This document shows, piece after piece, positions 27,685 through 35,126 of a stretch of DNA of 36,369 bases (positions within the stretch are counted from its first letter, which is position 1; each line of letters opens with the position of its first letter). The DNA is taken from contig NZ_JAQGIZ010000242.1 in assembly GCF_028290885.1 (NCBI RefSeq), positions 1-36,369 of the forward strand, in the 5' to 3' direction. The notes beneath the pieces are model-generated. The model was given only the letters and a program-made list of their open reading frames with translations, made no database searches and had not been told where the DNA came from. Made by a program: the position numbers and the translations under genes. The DNA is from Phenylobacterium sp. (lineage in GTDB: Bacteria > Pseudomonadota > Alphaproteobacteria > Caulobacterales > Caulobacteraceae).

Positions 27685-27866
27685 GCACAGCCACCGCCAC
27701 GCCGTCAGCCGCCCGCCATCGAGACCGACTGGCGCTGGCTGCGGAAGCGCGCCGACAGCCCCTGGTACGCATTGGCCCGTCTCTGCCGCCAACACGCGTC
27801 GGGCAAATCGGGAGCGGCGCTGGGCCAGGTGACTGCCGATCTGGGCGCCCTGGGGCTTCCGTCGCG
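27685..27866 (+). pseudogene. Possible remnant of a TPR/glycosyltransferase C-terminus
   Basis: In one plus-strand frame the bases encode IETDWRWLRKRADSPWYALA followed by RLCRQ, a pattern I associate with the C-termini of TPR-type glycosyltransferases (W-x-W-L-x-x-R-x-D-S-P-W-Y-x-x-x-R-L-x-R-Q). A stop (TAA, 27682-27684) precedes it and no start is present, so it can only be a decayed fragment. It overlaps no clear gene and lies next to the FkbM gene, which is often found in surface-polysaccharide loci. This is a memory-based match without a search, so it is tentative. Confidence 0.35.
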
Positions 27867-27880
27867 CGTTCGATGCCGTG

Positions 27881-28639
27881 CTAAGCCCGGCTGGCGAACA
27901 TGTCGCCATATTCGGCCTGTTCGACCGAAAACCCTTCCAGCCACGCCTTCGCCCCGGCGAGGTCCATCCACTCGGGCGTCGCATAGCGGTATTCGCGACC
28001 GACGATCGGACGGAATCGGTAATTCCGGGCCCCGAGGTGTTCCAGGCATTCGACCGAGGGCGCCTTGCGGCGTGCGCCGAACTCGAAGCTGACGTAGCGC
28101 GGCCGGAAGGTCATGCCCCGCAGGACGTTGATCTCGAACCCCTCCACGTCGATCTTGACGTATTCCGGCTCCCCGAACTCCTTGGCCAGGAGGTCGAGCG
28201 TCGTGACCGGCACCTTCAGGGTATGGGTCCAGCTCACGTCCGCGTAGTCGGGGGAGGTCTCGATCCATTCGGCATGGCGGTCCACGAGGGTGCTGTAGCC
28301 GGGCGTGCTGCAGACGTTCAGCTCCGCCTCGCCCGGCGCCTCGGCGATCGCGGTGAACACCGGGTCGATGTCGAACATGTGCGAAAGGGCGGTCAGGCGC
28401 GGCGCGAAGGCGGTGTTCGGCTCGATCGCCAGCACGCGGCCGCCTTCGCGCGCGAAGATCTCCGAATACTCACCCTGGTTGGCGCCGACGTCGAAGACCC
28501 GCATCCCGGGCTGGAAGAACTGGCTGTAGAACGCCCCCATGCGCGCCTTGTGGGCCGCGATTTCCGGCTTGAAGACCGCCTGGTAGGCGCTGCGCGCCAC
28601 CGGATAGAGCGGCGTCTTCATGAGCAGGGTCTTGAGCAT
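27881..28639 (-). CDS. FkbM family methyltransferase
   Basis: The protein has 252 aa from the ATG at 28639, with a GGGGAG SD; a TTG at 28651 is less likely. It has the FkbM SAM motif MRVFDVGANQGEYSEIFARE (about 46-65), VLAIEPN, and the characteristic EYVKIDVEGFEINVLRGM acidic segment. The C-terminal FEFGARRKAPSVECLEHL also fits. It uses SAM to methylate an oxygen on a sugar or polyketide substrate, probably a cell-surface glycan here; the substrate is not identifiable. It is divergent from the secreted small protein and lies next to a possible glycosyltransferase remnant. Confidence 0.88.
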   Translation of the reverse strand: MLKTLLMKTPLYPVARSAYQAVFKPEIAAHKARMGAFYSQFFQPGMRVFDVGANQGEYSEIFAREGGRVLAIEPNTAFAPRLTALSHMFDIDPVFTAIAEAPGEAELNVCSTPGYSTLVDRHAEWIETSPDYADVSWTHTLKVPVTTLDLLAKEFGEPEYVKIDVEGFEINVLRGMTFRPRYVSFEFGARRKAPSVECLEHLGARNYRFRPIVGREYRYATPEWMDLAGAKAWLEGFSVEQAEYGDMFASRA

Positions 28640-28768
28640 CGGACTCCCCAACGTCGGCCTCGCCGCCGGGGCGCTGCCCCCGGCCGTCCCGACAGCGCGC
28701 GACGACTAGACCATCTGCCCCGCAACTCGCCAAGCGGCATTGCGCGGGCGGCAAACCGGGCAATCGCG

Positions 28769-28793
28769 GGAACTCCGTCCCTTCAGGCCGGTT
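28769..28793 (+). promoter_or_regulatory. Near-consensus EcfG promoter before the small secreted protein
   Basis: GGAAC (28769-28773) is followed after 16 bases by GGTT (28790-28793), one mismatch from CGTT. The expected start is about 28800, 29 bases before the ATG at 28829. If active, it would place the secreted protein in the same stress regulon as egtBD. The mismatch makes it uncertain. Confidence 0.4.
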
Positions 28794-28828
28794 GAAGTCG
28801 GTCCATCAGGGACGCAGGAGACTTCGTC

Positions 28829-29074
28829 ATGAAGAAGAAGATCTTGATCGCCGGCGCCGGCGCAGCGCTGTTGCTTGGGTCCGTCGCCATCGCCCAGACC
28901 GGTTCAGGTTCAACCGGCTCCGCGACGGGCGGCGACCAACCGACCGGCAGCTCCTCCAACAGCGCGGGCTCCAGCCCGGCCACCAGCAACCCCAATGCGG
29001 CAAGCAGCGCGTCGCAGAACGCCACCGACACTGCGGCGACCAGTTCAACCCAGCAGGCCGGGGAGCGCGGCTGA
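28829..29074 (+). CDS. Small secreted Ser/Thr/Gly/Asn-rich protein
   Basis: The protein has 81 aa with a GCAGGAG SD before the ATG. The signal peptide is MKKKILIAGAGAALLLGSVA, with cleavage near the following IAQ. The mature part of about 58 residues is almost entirely Gly, Ser, Thr, Asn, Ala and Gln, with no Cys, aromatic or obvious motif. I do not recognise a family. It is probably an intrinsically disordered periplasmic or surface protein. It is followed after 48 bases by the L,D-transpeptidase gene. The signal and SD make it real with good confidence; its function is unknown. Confidence 0.75.
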   Translation: MKKKILIAGAGAALLLGSVAIAQTGSGSTGSATGGDQPTGSSSNSAGSSPATSNPNAASSASQNATDTAATSSTQQAGERG

Positions 29075-29122
29075 CGCAAACACCGCTCGGCGGGACGAGG
29101 GCGCGAGCGCGGCCGGACACCG

Positions 29123-30531
29123 ATGAGGGCCTTGGCCCGGTCGGACTGCTGGCCTTGGCGAGCGTCCTCGCCCTGGCCCCTTCTCAGGATCTCGGAGGCC
29201 GCCCGCGGGCGATCGCGGCCGTCGAGGCTTCGGACAGGGCGATTGGCGACGCCTTACGCGCCGAGCTGGCGGCGGACGACGCGGCCGACTTCTCTTCGGT
29301 TTATCGCGAGCGCGGCTATCGGCCCCTGTGGTTCGCCGGCTCGCAGCCACGTCCGGAAGCCTACGCCCTCGTGGCGCAGTTGAAGCATGCCGACGGCGAT
29401 GGCCTTGATCCGCGCGCCTATGGCGCAGATCGCCTCGCCGCTGCCGTGGCCCACCTGCAGGGCGACGCGGCCGTCGATGCGGCGCGCACCGAGCTGGCGC
29501 TTTCGAGGGCGTTCGCGCACTACGCCGTCGATCTGCGCAGCCCGCCGCCCTCGGCCGAACTACTGATCACCGATCCGGCGCTCACCCGCCCCCTGACGGC
29601 ACGCACCGCCCTGCAGCGCGCCGCGCGTGCGCCTTCGCTGAGCCAGCACCTGGCCCAGCTCGTCCCGATGAACCCCGTCTACCAGGGCCTTCGCACGGCC
29701 CTGGCCGCCTACAGGGCCGAAAACCCGCTGGCGCCCCAGCAGGACGTCTACGCGCGCCGGCTGCGCATCAACCTCGCCAGGGCCAGGGCGCTGCCGCCCT
29801 ACGCCGACGCCCGCTTCGTTCTGGTGGACGCCGCCTCGGCCCAGCTTTGGCTCTACGACGACGGCAAGGTCCGCGAGACCATGCCGGTGGCCGTGGGCAA
29901 GCTCAGCAACCCGACGCCGCTGATGGCCGGGATGATCCGCTACGCGGTGTTCAATCCCTACTGGAACGTGCCGCCGGACCTAGTGCGGGACAGCTTCGCT
30001 CCGAAGGTGCTGCAACATGGCCTGGGCTACCTCGCCGCGCAGCGGATGGAGATCCTCTCCGACTGGTCGGACCAGGCCAGCGTCGTCGATCCCGCCGCCG
30101 TCGATTGGGCCGCCGTCGCCGCGGGGCGCCAAACGCTTCGCATGCGCCAGCTGCCAGGCCCCGGCAATATGATGGGAGCGGTCAAGCTGATGCTGCCCAA
30201 CAGCCTCGGGGTCTATCTGCACGACACACCGGACAAGACTGTCTTCAACTATGCGGAGCGGACCTTCAGCGCCGGCTGCGTGCGGCTCTCGAACGCCATG
30301 GGGCTCGCCCGCCGGCTGTTGGGCGGGGATCCGCCGGCCCAACCGGACGGCCCGCCGGAGCAAAGGGTCGACCTTCCCGAGCCGATCCCCGTCTACATCG
30401 CCTACTTCACCGCCATGCCCCACGCCGGCGGCATCGCCCTGGCCCAGGACATTTACCGCCGCGACGCTCCGCTCCTGGCCGAGCTTGACGCCAAGGCGCC
30501 GGCAGGACGCATACAGCTCGCCCAGCGCTGA
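29123..30531 (+). CDS. L,D-transpeptidase (YcbB/LdtD-like), apparent frameshift near 29143
   Basis: The main frame, open to the stop at 30529, has an N-terminal scaffold domain (FSSVYRERGYRPLWFAGSQP, then SRAFAHYAVDLRS) and a YkuD domain. The YkuD domain shows FVLVDAASAQLWLYDDGKVR, MPVAVGKLSNPTPLMAG, IRYAVFNPYWNVPPDLVRD, His in YLHDTP and the catalytic Cys in FSAGCVRLSN. The architecture is that of LdtD/YcbB, which makes 3-3 cross-links between meso-diaminopimelate residues. No good start exists in that frame: the ATG at 29123 gives MRALARS in another frame, while the main frame continues GLLALASVLALAPS. One added base near 29143 would make an uninterrupted signal peptide. A TTG at 29155 is the alternative start. 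Confidence 0.85.
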
Positions 30532-30598
30532 CCCTTCCTGCGGGCGGCGGCGCGCACTAAGAACTCCCGATGCCTCGCCGAAGTCCAGGACCGCATCC

Positions 30599-31831
30599 GT
30601 GACCCGCGAGGACGCGCAGGCGCTGGACGCCGCCGACCCGCTGGCGCGGTTCCGCGCGGCCTTCGCCCTGCCGGCGGGGGTGATCTACCTGGACGGCAAC
30701 TCCCTCGGCCCGCCGCCCGTCGCCGTCCACGAACGTCTGGCGCAGGCCTCGCGCGCCGAATGGGGCGAAGGCCTGGTGCGCAGCTGGAACACCGCCGGCT
30801 GGATCGATGCGCCGCTGCGGGTCGGGGCCAAGATCGCCCGGCTGGTCGGGGCTGCGCCCGGCGAGGTGGTGGTCGCCGACTCCACCTCGGTGAACCTCTT
30901 CAAGCTGGCGGCGGGCGCCCTGTCGCTGCGGCCCGGCCGCACGACCATCCTTTCGGAGGCCGGCAACTTCCCCACCGACCTCTATGCCCTGCAGGGCCTT
31001 TCCGCCCTGCTCGGTGACCGCGCCCGGCTGAGGACCGTGGCCGCCGAGGACCTGGCCGGCGCCATCGACGAGGACACCGCCGTCGTGGCGCTGACGCATA
31101 TCCACTACAAGTCGGCCCTGCGCTGGGACATGGCGAGGATCACCGCCGCGGCCCATGCGAAGGGCGCGCTGACGCTCTGGGACCTGTGCCATAGCGTGGG
31201 CGCCGTCGCCGTGGACCTGAACGGGGCGGCCGCCGACCTCGCGGTGGGTTGCAGCTACAAGTACCTGAACGGCGGTCCGGGCGCGCCGGCCTTCCTGTTC
31301 GTGGCCGAGCGCCACCAGGCCGCGATCCGCTCGCCGCTGACCGGCTGGATGGGCCACGCGGAGCCCTTCGCCTTCGAGGACGGCTACCGTCCGGCGGCCG
31401 ACATCCGCGGCCAGATCACCGGCACCCCGCCGATCCTGGGCCTGGCGGCGCTGGAGGCCGGCATCGACCTGCAACTGGAAGCTGATCCTGCGCAGGTCGA
31501 GGCCAAGGGCCTGGCGCTCGCGGACCTGTTCATCGGCGAGGTCGAGGCGCGCGCCGGCGATGGCGAGCTCAGGCTCGCGACCCCCCGCGAGGCGGCCGCG
31601 CGGGGCCTGCACGTCGCCTTCGCCCATCCGGAGGGCTATGCGATCGTCCAGGCGATGATGGCCCGCGGCGTCGTCGGCGATTTCCGCGCGCCGGACATCG
31701 CGCGCTTCGGCTTCTCGCCGCTGTTCCTGAGTTATGCCGAGGTCTGGGACGCGGCCCAGGCCCTGGCGGAAGTGCTCGGCGCCCGGGCCTGGGACCAGCC
31801 GCAGTTCCGCACCCGCGCGGCGGTCACCTGA
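30599..31831 (+). CDS. kynU: Kynureninase
   Basis: The protein has 410 aa from a GTG at 30599 with a CAGGA SD. Kynureninase signatures are YLDGNSLGPPPVAVHERLAQ, GEVVVADSTSVNLFKLAAGA, LWDLCHSVGAVAVDLNG, and the PLP lysine Lys221 in GCSYKYLNGGPGAPAFL. The enzyme hydrolyses kynurenine (or 3-hydroxykynurenine) to anthranilate (or 3-hydroxyanthranilate) and alanine in tryptophan breakdown. kynA and kynB are not in the window, so the pathway genes are scattered. It follows the L,D-transpeptidase gene at 68 bases. Confidence 0.94.
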   Translation: MTREDAQALDAADPLARFRAAFALPAGVIYLDGNSLGPPPVAVHERLAQASRAEWGEGLVRSWNTAGWIDAPLRVGAKIARLVGAAPGEVVVADSTSVNLFKLAAGALSLRPGRTTILSEAGNFPTDLYALQGLSALLGDRARLRTVAAEDLAGAIDEDTAVVALTHIHYKSALRWDMARITAAAHAKGALTLWDLCHSVGAVAVDLNGAAADLAVGCSYKYLNGGPGAPAFLFVAERHQAAIRSPLTGWMGHAEPFAFEDGYRPAADIRGQITGTPPILGLAALEAGIDLQLEADPAQVEAKGLALADLFIGEVEARAGDGELRLATPREAAARGLHVAFAHPEGYAIVQAMMARGVVGDFRAPDIARFGFSPLFLSYAEVWDAAQALAEVLGARAWDQPQFRTRAAVT

Positions 31832-31924
31832 GGTCCGCAAGCGACCCGGCCAACGCAACTATCGGTCGTAACCTTACGTCAGGCATTTTGAATCATCCTG
31901 TGGATCGAGAGGAGTCCCCAACGG

Positions 31925-33721
31925 ATGTCTCCCCGCCCAGGACAGTCACCGACGACGGCCGCCGGCCTGCCGCACGCCGTCGCTTTCGCCATCCAAGCCA
32001 ACCGCAACATCGTGGTGCAGGCGACCGGCCTCATCATGGTGGTCGTGACCGGTCTGGGCGTTGTCCCGGCGCCCAATCTGCTGGCCTGGACCCTCGCCGC
32101 GTTCGTCGTGCTCACGACGGAGAACCTGCTGCTTCATCAAGTGGCGCGCGGCGGACGGTTCGCGCACGCCGCCGGCCGGTGGGCGCCGTGGCTGCGCATC
32201 CTGGCCACCTCGCTCTACGCGCTCGCCGCCTTCGTCCTGATCGTCAAGGGCGGCCCGGTTGAGCGGCTGTTCGCCTTCGCCTTGATGACCGTGTCTATGG
32301 TGCACGTGCTGATGCGCTACTACCGCGCGCGCTGGATCCTGCTGGCCAGCCTGTCGCCCTACATGGTCATCCTGGGCCTGGTGGCCTACGCCCAGGCGCG
32401 GATCGCGCTGGCGCAGCATCACTTGCTGGGCGCGTTCGCCGCCAGCTTCACCCTCGTCCTGTTCGGCGTGCAGTTCTGGTCGGCGCGGGCGCAGCTCGCC
32501 GGGGCCTGGATGGAGCTGATGAGCGCGCGCCAGGCCGCCGAGGAGCGCGAGCGCGCCGCCGAGGCCGCCAACCGCGCCAAGTCCGACTTCCTGGCCACCA
32601 TGAGCCATGAGTTGCGCACGCCGTTGAACGGCGTGCTGGGCATGGCCCAGGCGCTGACCACCGAGCGGCTGACCGAGTTGCAGCACGAGCGGGTCAAGAT
32701 CATCCGCCGGTGCAGCGAGGGCCTGCTGGCGGTGCTGAACGACCTCCTGGACCTCTCCAAGATCGAGAGTTCCTCCCTCGAGCTGGAAGTGGCCGAGTTC
32801 GACCTCGAGCACCTGGTGCGTGGCGCGGTGTCGGCCTACCAGCCGTTGGCCGACAAGAAGGGCCTGTCATTCTCGTTCGCGATCGATGAGGCGGCGCGCG
32901 GCCGCTATGAGGGCGACTCCGCGCGCATCCGGCGCATCCTCTACAGCCTGGCCGACAATGCGGTGAAGTTTACCGAGGGCGGCGGCATTACGCTCAGCGT
33001 GGCGCGAGAGGCGGGCGCCGTGGTGTTCCGCATCGACGACACCGGCGTCGGCATCGCGCCCGAGGACCTGGAACACCTGTTCGACGGCTTCTTCCAGGCG
33101 GACACCGGCCGCACCCGCCGCTATGGCGGCGCGGGCCTCGGGCTGGCCATCTGCCGCGAGCTGACCCACCTCATGGGCGGGACCGTCGAGGCCGTCAGCG
33201 AGCCCGGCGCAGGCTCGACCTTCATCGTGCGGCTGCCGTTGAAGCCGGCTGCGGTCGCCCCCGACGCCGGGCGGTCCGCCGGCTCGTCCGAGCCGGCGGA
33301 CGCCCGCGAGATCCGCGTGCTGGCCGCCGAGGACAACGCCACCAACCAGTTGGTGCTGAAGGCGCTGCTGGCCCAGGCCGGGATCGTCCCCACCATGGTC
33401 GAGAACGGCCGCGAGGCGCTGGAGGCCTGGGAGACCCAGGACTGGGACATGATCCTGATGGATATCCAGATGCCGGTGATGGACGGCGTCGCCGCCACCC
33501 GGGCGATCCGCCAGCGCGAACGGGCGCTCGGTCGCGCCCGAACGCCGATCATCGCCGTCACCGCCAACGCCATGACCCATCAGGTCGCCGAGTACGAGGC
33601 CGTCGGCATGGACGATATGGTCCCCAAGCCGATCGACGTCGCCACCCTATTCGCGGCCATGGAGCAGGCCCTGGAGCAGGGCGCGGCCGAGCCTGCCCAA
33701 GCGTCGGCGGCTCGGGCCTAG
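31925..33721 (+). CDS. Hybrid sensor histidine kinase with C-terminal receiver
   Basis: The protein has 598 aa from the ATG at 31925 with a GAGGAG SD. The N-terminus has about six hydrophobic segments (residues 28-185) with no large periplasmic domain. A short coiled coil rich in Ala/Glu/Arg (200-220) leads to the HisKA H-box SHELRTPLNG with His228. HATPase boxes: LADNAVKFTEGGG, DDTGVGI, and GGAGLGLAICRELTHLMGG. A Pro/Ala/Ser linker leads to a receiver domain with Asp513 (ILMDIQMP) and Lys568 (VPKPID). The receiver may act as phosphate sink or pass it to a histidine phosphotransfer protein not in this window. The sensed signal is probably in the membrane. Confidence 0.93.
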   Translation: MSPRPGQSPTTAAGLPHAVAFAIQANRNIVVQATGLIMVVVTGLGVVPAPNLLAWTLAAFVVLTTENLLLHQVARGGRFAHAAGRWAPWLRILATSLYALAAFVLIVKGGPVERLFAFALMTVSMVHVLMRYYRARWILLASLSPYMVILGLVAYAQARIALAQHHLLGAFAASFTLVLFGVQFWSARAQLAGAWMELMSARQAAEERERAAEAANRAKSDFLATMSHELRTPLNGVLGMAQALTTERLTELQHERVKIIRRCSEGLLAVLNDLLDLSKIESSSLELEVAEFDLEHLVRGAVSAYQPLADKKGLSFSFAIDEAARGRYEGDSARIRRILYSLADNAVKFTEGGGITLSVAREAGAVVFRIDDTGVGIAPEDLEHLFDGFFQADTGRTRRYGGAGLGLAICRELTHLMGGTVEAVSEPGAGSTFIVRLPLKPAAVAPDAGRSAGSSEPADAREIRVLAAEDNATNQLVLKALLAQAGIVPTMVENGREALEAWETQDWDMILMDIQMPVMDGVAATRAIRQRERALGRARTPIIAVTANAMTHQVAEYEAVGMDDMVPKPIDVATLFAAMEQALEQGAAEPAQASAARA

Positions 33722-33760
33722 ACGCCCGCTGCCGGTCGCGTCGCGAATTGTCGGGGGTCG

Positions 33761-33791
33761 ATCCTGCGAAGCTCGCAGAGCGAAGCAGGAT
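33761..33791. repeat. Palindrome with two GCGAAGC units downstream of tRNA-Ser
   Basis: ATCCT, then GCGAAGC (33766-33772), seven bases, GCGAAGC (33780-33786), then AGGAT. The ends are inverted while the heptamers are direct repeats. A diverged relative is at 20749-20780. The last base is the A of the tRNA's encoded CCA (in tRNA sense), so it directly follows the tRNA 3' end and may serve as its terminator or processing landmark. Confidence 0.6.
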
Positions 33792-33880
33792 GGCGGTGAC
33801 GGAGGGATTCGAACCCTCGATACCCTTTCAGGTATGACGATTTAGCAAACCGTTGCCTTCAGCCACTCGGCCACGTCACC
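33791..33880 (-). tRNA. tRNA-Ser (anticodon GCT)
   Basis: In tRNA sense the 5' acceptor strand GGTGACG pairs with CGTCACC, followed by G and CCA (33794-33791). The D-arm region is TGGCCGAGTGGCTGAAGG. The anticodon stem ACGGT/ATCGT (one G-T pair) holds the loop TTGCTAA, giving anticodon GCT for AGC/AGU. A long class II variable arm (CATACCTGAAAGGGTATC) and the T arm GAGGGTTCGAATCCCTC follow. All features fit serine, including discriminator G. The CCA is genome-encoded and abuts a palindromic repeat. Confidence 0.97.
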
Positions 33881-34047
33881 TTATTGAAAACGCTCCGGTA
33901 TTTCGGAGGCCCTCAATGCCCATGTGCAGCCGGTGCGCAACCGGCCCCTGCTGGGACCGCGGTTTCTAGCCGACGCGCGCGGCTCTGCCTAGACGGCTGT
34001 GAGCCGGACGGCGAACGGAGGCCGCCCTCAGGCGGAAGCCAAGGGGC

Positions 34048-34320
34048 TCAGCCCCGGGCCAGCCACTCGCGGGCCTGGCGCTGCGCCTCGGCCACATCGA
34101 GGGAGGCCATCTCTTCCGAGAGCTCCTTGCGGTAGACCTTGGCTTCGACCGACCCGCGCATGGCGGCCAGGTTGAACAGCATGTGGGCGGAAACATAATC
34201 CAGCGGCGCCCCGCCCTGGCCGGTCGAATAGAGCAGACCCAGGCGGAAGAGTTCGTCGCCGGAGGCTTGCGCGCCCGGCAGCGGAAGACCCTCTTTGGCG
34301 ACTTGCAGTTGCGCAAGCAT
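34048..34320 (-). CDS. Small Sel1-like repeat protein
   Basis: The protein has 90 aa from the ATG at 34320, chosen because MLAQLQVAKEGLPLPGAQAS begins a coherent protein; the SD is a modest AAGG. The core ELFRLGLLYSTGQGGAPLDY and VSAHMLFNLAAMRGS is a Sel1-type helix-turn-helix repeat (about two helices), followed by a charged helix with EAQRQAREWLARG. Sel1 proteins are scaffolds in protein complexes; no partner is evident. It lies upstream of tRNA-Ser on the same strand but 167 bases away, with hairpins of the CCGCC/GGCGG kind (34022-34035) between. Confidence 0.72.
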   Translation of the reverse strand: MLAQLQVAKEGLPLPGAQASGDELFRLGLLYSTGQGGAPLDYVSAHMLFNLAAMRGSVEAKVYRKELSEEMASLDVAEAQRQAREWLARG

Positions 34321-34531
34321 GACCTTGTCCCTTTTGCGGCCGCCGGACCCCCGTTCTGGGAAACCTGATCGGCCTATCGCAAGGGCAGGAAACAGGACCC
34401 ACGCTGAACACATGGTTAAGGTCACTGTTGTCCTGCCTTCATCTTGCCGCAGTGGTTAAAAGGTCGCAGGTCATCCGGCCGGGGCATGGCAGGCAAGGCG
34501 TGCGGCGTCGAACGGCGGTTGAGCGGCGTTC

Positions 34532-34551
34532 GTTCAGGCGCAGTTCAGGCG
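34532..34551. promoter_or_regulatory. Tandem GTTCAGGCG repeats, candidate OmpR-type binding site
   Basis: GTTCAGGCG occurs at 34532-34540 and 34543-34551, exactly 11 bp apart, one helical turn. A related GTTGAGCG starts at 34518. Direct repeats with this spacing are typical of OmpR/PhoB-family sites. They lie 55-74 bases before the RcnB-like gene's start. Which regulator binds is unknown. Confidence 0.4.
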
Positions 34552-34605
34552 TAGCTGACATTGTAAGCATCGACCGAGGACGCGTTTTTGAGGATGATTG
34601 GCGAC

Positions 34606-35121
34606 ATGCGACGCCTGATCTCCGTCCTGGCCGCCGCCGCGCTCGCAGCCACACCGCTGGCTACGGCCGGCGCGGCCATGGCGAAGGACCACGGAGACGG
34701 CGGCCGGCCTGAGCAGCGCGGTCCCGGCGGCGATGGCCGCTGGCAGGGCGGCGGGCGCGGCGCGCCTGCGCCCCAGGTCTGGCGTGGCGGGGGCGAAGAG
34801 CGCGGCGGTGGGCGCGAGTATCGCGGCGGCGGCGAATACCGCGGCGGCTATGAGCGCGGCGGCGGACGCGGGGATCGGGCCGAGCCGCGCTATGAGCAGC
34901 GCTACGATCCGCGCGCCTATGCTCCGCCTCGCGGCTCCTATGCGCCGCCGCCGCACCGCGGCGGCTTCCTCCCGCCGCAAGCCGGCGGCCAGGTAATCCA
35001 GGACTACGGCCGCTTCCGGCTGCGGGCCCCGCCACGCGGCTATGAGTGGGTGCGGGTGCCTGGCGGCATGGCGCTGGTCTCGACCATGACCGGCCAGGTG
35101 TTCGACGTGGTGCCCTACTAG
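34606..35121 (+). CDS. RcnB family periplasmic protein (Arg/Gly/Tyr-rich)
   Basis: The 171-aa protein starts at the ATG at 34606; a TTG at 34588 and an ATG at 34594 are in frame but the SD and signal peptide suit 34606 better. The signal peptide is RRLISVLAAAALAATPLATA, cleaving near GAA. The middle is a long run of RGGG/YRGG/YERGG repeats (residues 55-110). The last 45 residues, VIQDYGRFRLRAPPRGYEWV and then PGGMALVSTMTGQVFDVVPY, match the RcnB domain, known from E. coli RcnB in nickel/cobalt homeostasis. In Caulobacterales many RcnB-like proteins lack a proven metal role. Confidence 0.8.
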   Translation: MRRLISVLAAAALAATPLATAGAAMAKDHGDGGRPEQRGPGGDGRWQGGGRGAPAPQVWRGGGEERGGGREYRGGGEYRGGYERGGGRGDRAEPRYEQRYDPRAYAPPRGSYAPPPHRGGFLPPQAGGQVIQDYGRFRLRAPPRGYEWVRVPGGMALVSTMTGQVFDVVPY

Positions 35122-35126
35122 GGTTC

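Noticed and set aside
34689-34900. GGCGGC-type repeats as a tandem-repeat locus or CRISPR
   Set aside because: They are codon repeats for the RGGG/YRGG segment of the RcnB-like protein. No CRISPR array or spacer pattern is present in the window.
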